Of a stretch of DNA of 64,000 bases, positions 48,347-57,603 are shown in pieces (the first letter of the stretch is position 1; each line of letters begins with the position of its first letter). This stretch comes from Methylibium rhizosphaerae (GTDB lineage: Bacteria > Pseudomonadota > Gammaproteobacteria > Burkholderiales > Burkholderiaceae_C). The notes under the pieces are model-generated. The model made no database searches. It had not been told where the DNA came from and was given only the letters and a program-made list of their open reading frames with translations. The stretch is taken from NCBI RefSeq assembly GCF_006386545.1, contig NZ_SWAR01000016.1:46801-110800 (forward strand), in the 5' to 3' direction. Both the position numbers and the translations under genes were made by a program.

Positions 48347-48940
48347 TCACACCAGGCGGCAGGCCGCGTCGAAGGGCAGGCGCGGGCTGCGCGGGAACAG
48401 GCCCCGGGCATCGCCGTAGCCCAGGTTGCAGATGAAGTTGGTCTTCACCGAAGTGCCGGCGAAGCAGAGCGCGTCCACCTTGGCGGCGTCGAAGCCGGAC
48501 ATCGGGCCGCAGTCCAGCCCCAGCGCCCTTGCGGCCAGGATGAAATAGCCGCCTTGCAGGCTGCCGTTGCGGAAGGCCGTGTTGCGGGCCACCTCTGGAT
48601 CGGCGAACCAGGTCTTCGCATCGGGAGCATGCGGAAAGAGCTGCGGCAGCCGCTGCGCGAAAGCCAGGTCGTAGCCGATCACGGCGGTGACCGGCGCGTT
48701 GCGCGTCTTGTCGCGGTTGCCTTCGTCGAGCGCCGGCAGCAGCCGCTCCTTTTCCTGCGCGCTCGCCACAAACACGATGCGCGCGGGGCAGCAGTTGGCC
48801 GAGGTCGGACCCATGCTCATCAGCTGGTACAGGCGCTGCAGCAGCGCGGTGGGCACCGGCTTGTCCTGCCAGGTGTTGAATGTGCGAGCCTGCAGGAACA
48901 GCTGGTCGAGCGCGGTGTCGGCAAGGGGAACAGAACTCAT
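48347..48940 (-). CDS. rutE: RutE-like nitroreductase family NAD(P)H oxidoreductase
   Basis: The 197-residue flavoprotein strongly resembles RutE, proposed to reduce malonic semialdehyde in pyrimidine breakdown. Shared segments include [55 protein letters not shown] and NLGYGD. No other rut genes are visible nearby. It is the first gene of an aromatic amino acid operon (11 bases before phhB), so its real substrate may not be malonic semialdehyde. The Shine-Dalgarno is weak. A minus-strand TTGACG about 35 bases upstream could be part of the promoter. Confidence 0.9.
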   Translation of the reverse strand: MSSVPLADTALDQLFLQARTFNTWQDKPVPTALLQRLYQLMSMGPTSANCCPARIVFVASAQEKERLLPALDEGNRDKTRNAPVTAVIGYDLAFAQRLPQLFPHAPDAKTWFADPEVARNTAFRNGSLQGGYFILAARALGLDCGPMSGFDAAKVDALCFAGTSVKTNFICNLGYGDARGLFPRSPRLPFDAACRLV

Positions 48941-49095
48941 GCGAAGGGATTCGTGGAAGGTTTGCGTTGCGTCAAGACTGTAGGAGTTAGGGCTTGCAAC
49001 TTTCCAGCGACTTGGCGCGCGTTTCGTGCATTCGGTGCAGGAAACCTGTGCCGCGCTCTGCCGTGGTGCCCAATCGGTGCGCCGATCCGGCCATC

Positions 49096-49113
49096 GGCGC
49101 AGGCTCCTGCGCC
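49096..49113. repeat. Perfect inverted repeat GGCGCAGG-CT-CCTGCGCC
   Basis: An 8-2-8 inverted repeat lies 21 bases beyond the stop of the HupE-like gene and overlaps a second inverted repeat GCGCCGAT/ATCGGCGC (49079-49100). The position suits a terminator for the DUF4331 operon, but no T tract follows on either strand. The rest of the 194-base gap (48941-49134) shows no gene. Confidence 0.5.
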
Positions 49114-49134
49114 GGGGCGTATGCCACTGGACGC

Positions 49135-50299
49135 TCAGACGAACCCCAGCAGCTCCAGGTCGAACAGGCGCTCGGCCAGCCACAGCAGCGACAGCAGCGC
49201 GATCGCCAGCGAGCCGCCGGCGACCACGGCACGCCGGTAGAAGGCGGTGGCACGCAGAGCCCAGGCCAGCGGCATGAACACGGCCACGATGAGCAGCTGC
49301 CCGAGTTCCACGCCGAGGTTGAATCCGAAGAGGGGCCAGAAGAGAGAGCCGCTGCCCAGGCCCACATCCTTCAGCGCGCTGGCGAAGCCGAAGCCGTGCA
49401 CCAGGCCGAAGGCGAAGGTCAGGGCCCAGCGGCCGCGGAACACGACCGGCCGCAGGTTGTTGAGCGCGGCCAGCAGCACGCTCGCCGCGATGAGCGATTC
49501 GACCCAGCGCGAGGACGGGTTCCACACGTCCAGCACCGCCAGCGCCAGCGTCACCGAGTGCGCCACGGTGAAGGCGGTGACCACGCGCAGCACGTCTCGC
49601 AGCACCGGCTTCAGGCCGGGCGCCGGCGCCCAGGCCCGCGGCTCGCGCACCAGCACCGCCACCACGAGGAGCGACAGCAGGAACAGCACATGGTCGGCGC
49701 CGATGGCGATGTGCAGCAGAGCCCTGGCCGATGAATTCGTCCAGCGTGCGCAGCGACGCATGGCCGGCCGCAGGCGCCAGCTCGCGCGGGCCGGCGCCGG
49801 GCGCCAGCGCCAGCGTCTGCTCCGCGCCTTCGATGGCGACCCGCAGGATGCCGCGGTGTGTCGCGTCGCTGTCCGCGAACAGGCGGTAGTCCACCTGCCT
49901 CGGGCCGGTGCCTGCCGCGCAGGCCAGCTTGCGCGACAGCACTGCGTAGCGGCCGTCGCTGTGGGTGTCGAGCGCGGGCGCCGATGCAGGCGCCGCCGCA
50001 ACCGGTGTGCAGTCCGGCAGCTGCAGCGCGGCCCAGGCGAACTGCTCGATGTCGGCCCAGCGGCGGCGCACCTCGCCCCAGCTGAGGCGGCCGTCGGTGT
50101 CGGCGTCGAGCGCCAGTTCGCGGTCGAGGTCGCGCAAGGCGATGTCCCAGCGCAGGGTGTACTCACCGTCGCTGCCCGAGGCGGCCAGCGTGAGGTAGCT
50201 GTCGCTGGCCTTGTGCGCCTGCCCCGCCGCGGCGCAGAGCGCCAGGCACAGCCCGGCGAGCATGCGGCGCAGCCGGCCGGCTGAGGAAGCGCCCCTCAT
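49135..50299 (-). pseudogene. HupE/UreJ-like membrane protein, broken by a single-base frameshift
   Basis: Two adjacent reading frames join into one HupE/UreJ_2-type protein of about 387 residues. The upstream part (50299 to about 49722) has a signal peptide ending [14 protein letters not shown], a soluble periplasmic domain and LDEFIGQG. The downstream part (to 49135) continues with [31 protein letters not shown] and [10 protein letters not shown], the membrane core with its conserved His residues. Removing one base near 49720 restores [13 protein letters not shown] exactly. It may be a true mutation, a sequencing error or, less likely, a programmed shift. Its ATG overlaps the TPR gene stop by four bases. 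Confidence 0.85.
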
Positions 50300-51504
50300 G
50301 GCAGCCACCTCGCCAGGCGCGCGTCGCGGTAGCCGGTGCTGCGCATGAACTCGCGCAGCGGCGCCGCGGCCGCCGGCTGCCCTGCGGCGAAGGCCGCTTC
50401 AGCCAGCAGGCGCGCGTCGGCCGGCTCCTTCTGCTGTGCCCAGTTGTCGAGTGCGAGCTGCAGCGCGAGCGCCGCATGGCCCTGCAGCCGCAAGGCGGCC
50501 TGGGCTTCCTCGCGCAGGTGGGGCGTGTCGCCACGCACGCGTGTGGCGGCGAAGCGCTGCTGCAACGCGGTGGATGCGCCGGCCGCGCGCGGGTCGTGGA
50601 GCTGCTTCCAGGCTTGAGCCAGCCGCAGCAGCAGGGCATCGGCCTGCTCGCGGCCTTTCAGCAGCGAAGCGGCGTCGCGGGCGCGCCCGTGGTCCAGCAG
50701 CCAGTCGGCGCAGGCGGCCAGCGTGTACACGTCGGCCTCATCGCCTGCCTGTTCGAGCGCCTGCCGGTACAGCGTTTCGGCCTCTCGCGGGTCGCCCATG
50801 CGTTCGGCCAGCTCGGCGCGCACCAGGGCCAGCCAGCCGGCCTGTTGTGGCGCGGCTCGAACGGCCAGGCGTTGCAGCGTCGAGCGGGCCTCGGTGGCGT
50901 CGTCGCGCAGGCTGGCCAGCTCGGCCAGGCACACCCGCGCCGGCAGCTCGGCTGCTGCGCCGAGGGCCTGGTAGCGCGGCTGCAGCAGCCGCTCGCAGCC
51001 GGCGGTGGCCTGCGGGTAGCGGCCCTGCACCTGCAGCACGGCCGCACGGGTGAGCTCGGCCTGGGCCTGCAGCTCGAGCGGCGTGCCCTTCGAGGCGAGC
51101 AGATGGTCCAGGTCGGCCAGCGCGGCGGCAAAGTCATGCCGGCTCTGCAGCACGGTGGCACGCAGCAGCCGCACGGCGGGCGGCGGCTCGGGCAATGACC
51201 ACCACGGTGCCAGCGCTGCCTGCGCCTGGCCGAGCTCACGCGGGTCGCCGTCGCGCCGGGCCCGGTCGATGGCAGCGCGGGCCAGCTGCAGCGCGGCCGG
51301 CAGGTGCCGGGGCTGGCGGCGCGCCTGGGCGCGCAGTTCGCGGCGCCAGCGCTCCCCGGCGTCGAGCGGGCGCTGGCGCAGGGTCTCGACCAGCTCGTCG
51401 TCGGTGGCCGGCGTGTAGGGCGCGGCGGCGCCCGTGCCGCACCACAGCACGGCAGCGAACAAGGCACAGGCCAGCCGGCCCATGCGGCGGCGATGCAGAT
51501 GCAT
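50296..51504 (-). CDS. Secreted tetratricopeptide-repeat protein
   Basis: The 402-residue product has a signal peptide ([20 protein letters not shown] ... GAAA) and is then built almost wholly of helical, Ala/Leu/Arg-rich TPR-like repeats (for example [26 protein letters not shown] units), ending ARLARWLP. It is probably a periplasmic scaffold. The start was chosen for AGAGGAAA and the signal peptide. It lies between a small lipoprotein gene and the HupE-like gene in one operon headed by DUF4331. The specific function is unknown. Confidence 0.8.
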   Translation of the reverse strand: MHLHRRRMGRLACALFAAVLWCGTGAAAPYTPATDDELVETLRQRPLDAGERWRRELRAQARRQPRHLPAALQLARAAIDRARRDGDPRELGQAQAALAPWWSLPEPPPAVRLLRATVLQSRHDFAAALADLDHLLASKGTPLELQAQAELTRAAVLQVQGRYPQATAGCERLLQPRYQALGAAAELPARVCLAELASLRDDATEARSTLQRLAVRAAPQQAGWLALVRAELAERMGDPREAETLYRQALEQAGDEADVYTLAACADWLLDHGRARDAASLLKGREQADALLLRLAQAWKQLHDPRAAGASTALQQRFAATRVRGDTPHLREEAQAALRLQGHAALALQLALDNWAQQKEPADARLLAEAAFAAGQPAAAAPLREFMRSTGYRDARLARWLP

Positions 51505-51560
51505 GGCGATTTCCTCTGTCGAGGGGCCCGCGGCTTCGCGACGCAGGCCCCGTGTCGGCC

Positions 51561-51830
51561 TCAAAGGTCCATCGGCTCGTCTGTGTCGGTGGCCGGGGGC
51601 GCTGGGGCCACCTTGTCGAGCTTCAGCGGCTCCTTGCCGTCGTCGGGTGCGAGCGATGCCGTGTACTGGGTGTAGGCCGCCCAGCTGGCCGAGGCCGACT
51701 CAGGCACGCTGTCGCTCAGTGCCGGTGGTGCGTCGGTCGATCCACCGCCCCCGCAGCCGGAGAGCGCAACGACCGCCGTGCCGCTCGCCAGCGCCCATGC
51801 CAGGCGCAAAGACGAAAGTCTCAGCTTCAT
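51561..51830 (-). CDS. Small lipoprotein of the DUF4331 operon
   Basis: The 89-residue product starts MKLRLSSLRLAWALASG and has the lipobox LSGC followed by four glycines. The mature part is short, acidic and mostly disordered-looking, with one helix-like segment (SASWAAYTQYTASLAPDDG). A GAGGAGG ribosome-binding site precedes it. It lies 13 bases after the DUF4331 gene and 56 before the TPR gene. I do not recognise a named family. Confidence 0.78.
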   Translation of the reverse strand: MKLRLSSLRLAWALASGTAVVALSGCGGGGSTDAPPALSDSVPESASASWAAYTQYTASLAPDDGKEPLKLDKVAPAPPATDTDEPMDL

Positions 51831-51843
51831 GATCGCGGCCTCC

Positions 51844-53382
51844 TCACTTGCTGCCCGGCGTGGGCGTGTTGAGGTAGGGGAACCCTGGCAGCAGCGGCAC
51901 CACCGCCTGGTCCACCGCGTCGTGCAGCTTGAAGGCGGTGCTGCCCAGCGGCACCGCCCCCGGGTTGCAGGCGCTGCCGAAGCCCAGAGCGTTGTTGTTG
52001 CCGTTGGCCACGCACAGCCCGCCCATCACTGCGACCAGGGAGATGTCGACGATGTCGTCCTTCGGCCGGCGGCCGTTCGGGAAGCCCGCGTTGTCGTTGC
52101 CGCCGGCCAGCAGGTTGCCCACGATGCCCAGCCGGTTCTGCTGCGCGAAGGGCACCGGCGCGATGGCGGTGTTCAGCCGCAGCATCTCGGAGGGCACCAC
52201 GTTCTTCGGCTGGTTGACGCCGGCGATGCCGGTGAGGAAGGTGGTCACCAGGTCGTTGCGCGGGAAGTTGGTGGGCGCGGTGTTGGGCAGGCCAAGCGCG
52301 ATCTCCAGCAGGCCCGGCAGCGACGGGTGGGTGACGTAGCCGGCGAACTGGCCGTCGTCCCTGGGCCTGGCGCCGTTGAAGCGGTCCTTGTCGCGCAGGC
52401 CGATCACCACCTCGTTGACCAGCGGCATGCCCAGGCGCGACACCTGCGTCCAGGCGCCGCCCACCCGCTCGGTGGTCTGGTGGCCGGCCGGGGGCGTGCC
52501 GTCGAGCAGGCGGGCCTGGCGCAGGCTGGCGGTGGTCCAGCCGCCGATCACCGGCTCGGTGCCGGCGGTGAGGCAGTCCTTGTGCACCTCGAGCGCGAGC
52601 GTGGTGACGTTCTTGCCGTCGATGGTGTTGGGCACCGCGCCGATGAGGGCCGGGTCGGTGATCACCGCCACCGGCGCGTTCACCAAGTCGAAGATGGTGC
52701 CCAGGTTCACCGCGAACGCATCGGCTCGCTGGCCCACGAACAGCTTGCCGGGAGCGGCGCAGCCGGGGATGTTGACGTTGTAGATGTGCTTGCCTGCGTA
52801 GTCGGCATAGTTGGCGATCGTCTTGCGGCCGATGTAGTCCACCGGCTTGTCGAAGCTGGCGCTGCCGTTGGCCGCATTGGTCACCGGATGGGTCTGACCC
52901 GTACGCCGGTCGCCGCGCTTCAAGGTGACGCTGTAGGTTTCGGCCAGGTTGAGGTTGGCGTCCTTCACGTTGGCCACGGTGCCGGCCTGCACCAGCGGGA
53001 TGGCCGTCATCTGGTTGCCGATGGGCAGCTGGACGCCCCGGCCGTTGTTGGCCAGCGTGTTCCTGAAGCGGAACTGGAAGGTGAGGTCCTCGCGCGCGTC
53101 GCCGTTGTTGTCGATGTGGATCTCGTACAGCGCGTTCGGGTCCATCGAGAAGTAGTTCGGGCCGCCGTAGGCGTCCTGCAGCGGCTGGTAGTTGGCGATC
53201 AGCGTCACGTAGTCGGCGCGGCCCGGCTCGTAGCTGCGGAACATGTAGAAGTCGGTGCCGTCCACCTTGGGCGCGGTGGTGATGAAGGGCGCCTCGCGGT
53301 GGCTGGAGGCGCCGGCCAGCGGGCTGGCCAGGGCAAGGGCCAGGGCGCACAAGGTGCCGAGGCCGGGGCGTGGGGCTTTCAT
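51844..53382 (-). CDS. Secreted DUF4331 protein
   Basis: The 512-residue product has a signal peptide with an Ala-Gly-Ala cleavage site, after which the protein would begin [19 protein letters not shown]. The SHREAP and [12 protein letters not shown] segments are typical of DUF4331 (from memory). Ser-Ser-His at a free N-terminus fits the ATCUN pattern that binds Cu(II) or Ni(II). The rest is beta-rich with many Asn/Asp turns, and no enzyme motif is obvious. AGGAGAG precedes the ATG. It heads a four-gene operon with a lipoprotein, a TPR protein and a HupE-like permease. Confidence 0.88.
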   Translation of the reverse strand: MKAPRPGLGTLCALALALASPLAGASSHREAPFITTAPKVDGTDFYMFRSYEPGRADYVTLIANYQPLQDAYGGPNYFSMDPNALYEIHIDNNGDAREDLTFQFRFRNTLANNGRGVQLPIGNQMTAIPLVQAGTVANVKDANLNLAETYSVTLKRGDRRTGQTHPVTNAANGSASFDKPVDYIGRKTIANYADYAGKHIYNVNIPGCAAPGKLFVGQRADAFAVNLGTIFDLVNAPVAVITDPALIGAVPNTIDGKNVTTLALEVHKDCLTAGTEPVIGGWTTASLRQARLLDGTPPAGHQTTERVGGAWTQVSRLGMPLVNEVVIGLRDKDRFNGARPRDDGQFAGYVTHPSLPGLLEIALGLPNTAPTNFPRNDLVTTFLTGIAGVNQPKNVVPSEMLRLNTAIAPVPFAQQNRLGIVGNLLAGGNDNAGFPNGRRPKDDIVDISLVAVMGGLCVANGNNNALGFGSACNPGAVPLGSTAFKLHDAVDQAVVPLLPGFPYLNTPTPGSK

Positions 53383-53552
53383 GCGGATCTCTCCTGTGTG
53401 AAGACGAGGGAGCGGGGTGTGCGGGCCGGCTCGCCGCCGGTGTGCACAAGCGGGCTGTACGCCCTGCCCCTGGCTTCGGATGCGGGGCCGGCCCCCTAGC
53501 TCCCCCTGCATCCGATCCGGCCCGGCCTGCGTACGGGCAGGCCTCGCCGACA

Positions 53553-54239
53553 ATGCCGCGCATGACCGCCCCGATCGTCCGCACCCTCGGCCGCGTGGAC
53601 TACGCGCCCACCGTCGACGCGATGCGCGCCTTCACCGAAGCGCGCGACGAGCACACGCCCGACGAGATCTGGCTGTGCGAACACCCGCCCGTCTACACCC
53701 AGGGCGTGGCCGGCAAGGCCGAGCACGTGATCGACGCGCAGGGCGTGCCGGTGGTGCAGACCAACCGCGGCGGCCAGGTCACCTACCACGGCCCGGGGCA
53801 GGTGGTGGCCTACCCGCTCGTCGACCTGCGGCGGCTGCACATCTATGTGAAGGAATACGTGTTCCGCATCGAGCAGGCGGTCATCAAGACGCTGGAGTCC
53901 TACGGCGTGACAGGCCACCGGGTGGCGGGGGCGCCCGGCATCTACGTCAGGCTGGACGACCCCTTCTCGCATGCGGCGTTGGCCGGTCCGGCCGACCCGC
54001 GCGATCCGTTCCGCGGGCTGGGCAAGATCGCCGCGCTGGGGGTGAAGGTCAGCCAGCACCGCACCTACCACGGCGTGGCACTCAACGTGGACATGGACCT
54101 CAAGCCCTTCGGCAGGATCCATCCGTGCGGCTACGTAGGGCTGCAGACGGTTGACTTGGCTACACTTCGGGTTTCTACCGACTGGCCGAGCGCGGCCCGT
54201 CAATTGGGCGACCGGCTGGCCTCGTACCTGAGTCCTTGA
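53553..54239 (+). CDS. lipB: Octanoyl-(acyl-carrier-protein):protein N-octanoyltransferase
   Basis: LipB transfers octanoate from acyl carrier protein to lipoyl domains. The product (228 residues from the first ATG, 225 from a second at 53562) has the catalytic regions [38 protein letters not shown] with the active Lys, and [10 protein letters not shown] with the active Cys. The start is ambiguous because neither ATG has a good Shine-Dalgarno. It is followed by lipA and is divergent from the DUF4331 operon. Confidence 0.95.
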   Translation: MPRMTAPIVRTLGRVDYAPTVDAMRAFTEARDEHTPDEIWLCEHPPVYTQGVAGKAEHVIDAQGVPVVQTNRGGQVTYHGPGQVVAYPLVDLRRLHIYVKEYVFRIEQAVIKTLESYGVTGHRVAGAPGIYVRLDDPFSHAALAGPADPRDPFRGLGKIAALGVKVSQHRTYHGVALNVDMDLKPFGRIHPCGYVGLQTVDLATLRVSTDWPSAARQLGDRLASYLSP

Positions 54240-54301
54240 GCCGCGCCGCCCGCCACCAGCAAGGGGCCCTGCTTTTCGCGGCCTCACCGGAGCAGCAGCA
54301 A

Positions 54302-55294
54302 GTGCCCACCGAAAACATCGTCCACGAAGCCCAGAGCGCCGCCGCCTACGACGCCACCGCCAAGCAGAAGGCCCAGGCCAAGACGGCGCGCATCCCCATC
54401 AAGGTGGTGGCCGCCGAAACGCTCAAGAAGCCCGAATGGATCCGCGTGAAGGCGGGCTCGCCGACGACGCGCTTCTACGAGATCAAGAACATCCTGCGCG
54501 AGCACAAGCTGCACACGGTGTGCGAAGAGGCGAGCTGCCCGAACATCGGCGAATGCTTCGGCAAGGGCACGGCCACCTTCATGATCATGGGCGACAAGTG
54601 CACCCGCCGCTGCCCCTTCTGCGACGTAGGCCACGGCCGCCCCGACCCGCTGGACGCCGACGAGCCGGCCAACCTGGCCAAGACCATTGCCGCGCTCAGG
54701 CTCAAGTACGTGGTGATCACCAGCGTCGACCGCGACGACCTGCGCGACGGCGGCGCGGCCCATTTCGTCGAATGCATCAGGCAGACGCGCGCGGCGAGCC
54801 CCGACACGCGCATCGAGATCCTCACGCCCGACTTCCGCGGCCGCATGGACCGCGCGCTCGACATCCTGAAGGCGGCGCCGCCCGACGTGATGAACCACAA
54901 CCTCGAAACCGTGCCGCGCCTCTACAAGGAAGCGCGCCCCGGCTCCGACTACCAGTTCAGCCTGAACCTGCTCAAGCGTTTCAAGGAATTCGCCCCCGGC
55001 GTGCCGACCAAGAGCGGCCTCATGGTCGGCCTGGGCGAAACCGACGAAGAGATCCTGCAGGTCATGCGCGACATGCGCGCGCACGACATCGACATGCTCA
55101 CCATCGGGCAGTACCTCGCGCCCAGCGGGCACCACCTGCCGGTGCGCCGCTATGTGCACCCGGACACCTTCAAGATGTTCGAGACCGAGGCCTACAAGAT
55201 GGGCTTCACCCACGCCGCCGTGGGCGCGATGGTGCGCAGCAGCTACCACGCCGACCAGCAGGCGCATGAGGCGGGGGTGGGCGGGGCGGTCTAG
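54302..55294 (+). CDS. lipA: Lipoyl synthase
   Basis: LipA is a radical-SAM enzyme that inserts two sulfurs into octanoyl groups. The 330-residue product has the auxiliary-cluster motif [12 protein letters not shown], the radical-SAM motif CTRRCPFC, and the C-terminal RSSYHADQ with the serine that completes the auxiliary cluster. I chose the GTG at 54302, which has GGAG upstream. A TTG overlapping the lipB stop (54236) would add 22 residues and is possible. The N-terminal 50 residues are a Lys/Ala-rich extension common in beta-proteobacteria. Confidence 0.96.
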   Translation: MPTENIVHEAQSAAAYDATAKQKAQAKTARIPIKVVAAETLKKPEWIRVKAGSPTTRFYEIKNILREHKLHTVCEEASCPNIGECFGKGTATFMIMGDKCTRRCPFCDVGHGRPDPLDADEPANLAKTIAALRLKYVVITSVDRDDLRDGGAAHFVECIRQTRAASPDTRIEILTPDFRGRMDRALDILKAAPPDVMNHNLETVPRLYKEARPGSDYQFSLNLLKRFKEFAPGVPTKSGLMVGLGETDEEILQVMRDMRAHDIDMLTIGQYLAPSGHHLPVRRYVHPDTFKMFETEAYKMGFTHAAVGAMVRSSYHADQQAHEAGVGGAV

Positions 55295-55323
55295 CCTTGG
55301 GGCCGCTCGCTTCCCCGGCGGCC

Positions 55324-56952
55324 CTACAGCGAAGGATTGGCCGCCAGGAAGGCCTTCGCGGCCTCGCGGTTGCGGTTGCTGATCGAACTCGTCGCCAGGG
55401 CCTGCCGGTACAGGCGCGCGGCCTGGCGCTCGTCACGCGGCCGGCCTTCGCCCTTCTCGTACATCCAGCCGAGGTGGTAGCGCGCGTTGCCCTCGCCCTT
55501 TTCGGCCGCCCGCTCCAGCAGCTCGGCCGCCCGGGCGGTGTCCTTGGGCACGCCGCGGCCATGCAGGTACAAGCGGCCCAGGTTGTTGAGCGACGAGGCG
55601 AAGCCCTGGTCGGCCGCCTTGCGGTACCACTCTGCGGCCCGGGCGTCGCTGCGCTCCACGCCTTCGCCGTTCTCATGCGCCAGGCCCATGCGGTTCTGCG
55701 CCCGCGGCTCGCCCTGATCGGCCGACTTGCGGAACCAGCGTGCCGCCTGACGGGCATCGGCCGGCGTGCCGCCTGGCCCCTGCAGGAGCATGAGGCCCAA
55801 CTCGTACTGGCCGGCGCGGTCGCCCTGGTCGGCGGCCTTGCGCAGCCAGTCCAGGGCCTGCGCTTCGTCTTTTTGCACGCCGGCCTTGCCGAAGCGGTAG
55901 GCCAGGCCCATCACCACCTGGCAGTGCGCGTCGCCGCGCCGGGCCTCCACGGCGCATTCCGGTTCGCCCCCGGGTGACGGCGCCTGCGGCCACAGGGCCA
56001 CCCCGACCGCTGCGGCGGCGGCCAGGCCCAGCGCGCCTGCCAGCGCGAGCCGGGTCAGGCGGGCCCTGCGGGTGGCGCCCGCGGTAGGGGCCATCGGGGC
56101 CGCCAGCGTGACCTCCGGGTCCGTGGCCGGTTCGAGCGCGTGGCGCAGGGCTGCGGCGAACGACGCCGCGTCGGCATGGCGTTGCCGAGGCGACTTGGCC
56201 ATCGCCTGGCGTACCACCGCGTCGAGGCCGGCGGGCAGGCCGGGCACCTTGCTCGAAGGCGCGGGCGGCTCCTCGTGCAGCACCTGCTGCATGGCCATTG
56301 CCGGCGAGCCGTTGAACGGCCGCTCGCCGGTGAGCAGCTGGTACAGGATCACGCCGCAGGAATACAGGTCGCTGCGGCCGTCCACCGGCTCGCCGCGCAG
56401 TTGCTCGGGCGACATGTGCGACATGGTGCCGAGCACCGAACCGGTCTGGGTGAGCTCCGACGTGTCGAGCCTGGCGATGCCGAAGTCGGCCACCTTCACC
56501 GTGCCATCGCCCAGCACGATGATGTTGCCGGGCTTGATGTCGCGATGCACTACCCCGCGTTCGTGCGCATGCTGCAGGGCCGCGAGCAGTTGACCCATGA
56601 GCTGGCCGGTGTCGCGCAGCGAGAACCGCGTGCCGGCGTCGAACAGCTGCCGGAGGTCGCGGCCTTGCACCAGCTCCATGGCGATGTAGGCGCCGGACGA
56701 CTCGGCGATCTCGCCGTAGTCGTAGACCGCCACGATGTTCGGATGGCTGAGCCGGCCCGCCGCCTGCGCCTCGCGCCTGAAGCGCTGCCGCAACTCTGCG
56801 GCCAGTGCCGCCTGGCCGGGGCCGACGTGGAGCACCTTGACCGCGACCGTGCGCTCGATCAGCGGGTCGAACCCCTCGTAGACGACACCCATCGCCCCGC
56901 GGCCCAGCTCACCGCGGATGAGGTACTTGCCCAGGCGTTCAGGGAACGGCAT
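55324..56952 (-). CDS. Membrane Ser/Thr protein kinase with periplasmic Sel1 repeats
   Basis: The 542-residue protein has a cytoplasmic kinase domain (about 9-275) with the catalytic Lys39, HRDIKPGN (Asp138, Asn143) and DFG (Asp156), so it should be active. A single membrane helix follows (about 300-321). The C-terminal part consists of about five to six Sel1-like repeats (for example AQALDWLRKAADQGDRAGQY, AAEWYRKAADQGFASSLNNL) facing the periplasm. It converges on lipA and lies upstream-facing next to a type VI secretion cargo module. Such kinases can regulate type VI systems, but a link here is only suggested by position. Confidence 0.93.
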   Translation of the reverse strand: MPFPERLGKYLIRGELGRGAMGVVYEGFDPLIERTVAVKVLHVGPGQAALAAELRQRFRREAQAAGRLSHPNIVAVYDYGEIAESSGAYIAMELVQGRDLRQLFDAGTRFSLRDTGQLMGQLLAALQHAHERGVVHRDIKPGNIIVLGDGTVKVADFGIARLDTSELTQTGSVLGTMSHMSPEQLRGEPVDGRSDLYSCGVILYQLLTGERPFNGSPAMAMQQVLHEEPPAPSSKVPGLPAGLDAVVRQAMAKSPRQRHADAASFAAALRHALEPATDPEVTLAAPMAPTAGATRRARLTRLALAGALGLAAAAAVGVALWPQAPSPGGEPECAVEARRGDAHCQVVMGLAYRFGKAGVQKDEAQALDWLRKAADQGDRAGQYELGLMLLQGPGGTPADARQAARWFRKSADQGEPRAQNRMGLAHENGEGVERSDARAAEWYRKAADQGFASSLNNLGRLYLHGRGVPKDTARAAELLERAAEKGEGNARYHLGWMYEKGEGRPRDERQAARLYRQALATSSISNRNREAAKAFLAANPSL

Positions 56953-57027
56953 GCAGGCAAGCGTGCGCTTGCCGGGGAGGGGGCGTCAATTGGGGGTGGG
57001 GAGCAGCAGGTTTGGGACGGCTGTGCG

Positions 57028-57552
57028 TCAGTAGCCGAGCCGGCATCTCGAGAGCGCGTTGTCGTTGTTGACGTTCGTCGCGGGGTCGGGATGCCGGCTG
57101 TTGCCATGGACCCTGTCCAGCTTGAGCCGGGGCGGCGAGCCGTCTTCGGTGATCGCGACTTCAACATGGCCGTCGCGATAGAAGTGCACTTCAAAGTACT
57201 CGGGCCTGGCCGGTACAGGCGGCCGTATCAACACCTCTTGTTCGCACCATGTGTCGCTGTCTCTTGACCACTTGATCGTCACGGGGCGCGGGTGAACGAG
57301 CGGCGTGTGGAGGGTGATGCAGCATGTGGACTTTCCTCCGCCGCCTGTCGGCGTGCTCACCGCAACATTTCCGCCGCCCTGCCCGTCGACCTCGAAGCTG
57401 CCGATTTCCGTATCGGTGTAGTTGTAGCCGTGCAGCGTGAGATGGAACGAGCGAGCCTGGGGTGTAGCGGCAGGCTCCTGCGAAGGCGGGCTGCAGGCCG
57501 CGGCGGCAAGTCCCAGCAGCCAGATCGAGCCGGTTTGAAGCCTGTTGATCAA
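57028..57552 (-). CDS. DUF3304 family lipoprotein
   Basis: The 174-residue product starts MINRLQTGSIWLLGLAAAAC with a lipobox at Cys20. The mature part has the DUF3304 hallmarks LTLHGYNYTDTEIGSFEVDG, GGGGKSTCCITL and VTIKWSRD. DUF3304 genes are often found beside type VI secretion effector genes (from memory), so an immunity or accessory role is plausible but not shown. It is the last gene of the module, 51 bases after the first Tli4-like gene. Confidence 0.82.
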   Translation of the reverse strand: MINRLQTGSIWLLGLAAAACSPPSQEPAATPQARSFHLTLHGYNYTDTEIGSFEVDGQGGGNVAVSTPTGGGGKSTCCITLHTPLVHPRPVTIKWSRDSDTWCEQEVLIRPPVPARPEYFEVHFYRDGHVEVAITEDGSPPRLKLDRVHGNSRHPDPATNVNNDNALSRCRLGY

Positions 57553-57603
57553 GCTGCTACGCGGCTTTTGTCGAAAGACACAACCCTGACGTGGATGCGC
57601 ACG

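Noticed and set aside
49079..49113. Overlapping inverted repeats as a terminator of the DUF4331 operon
   Set aside because: The stems are strong, but no T tract follows on either strand, so they are listed only as a repeat.
48347..50299. The HupE-like N-terminal half and the RutE-like protein as one fused gene
   Set aside because: They share a reading frame only because the frameshift removes the normal HupE stop context. RutE has its own start at 48940 and a full-length match, and the stretch between is antisense-like filler.
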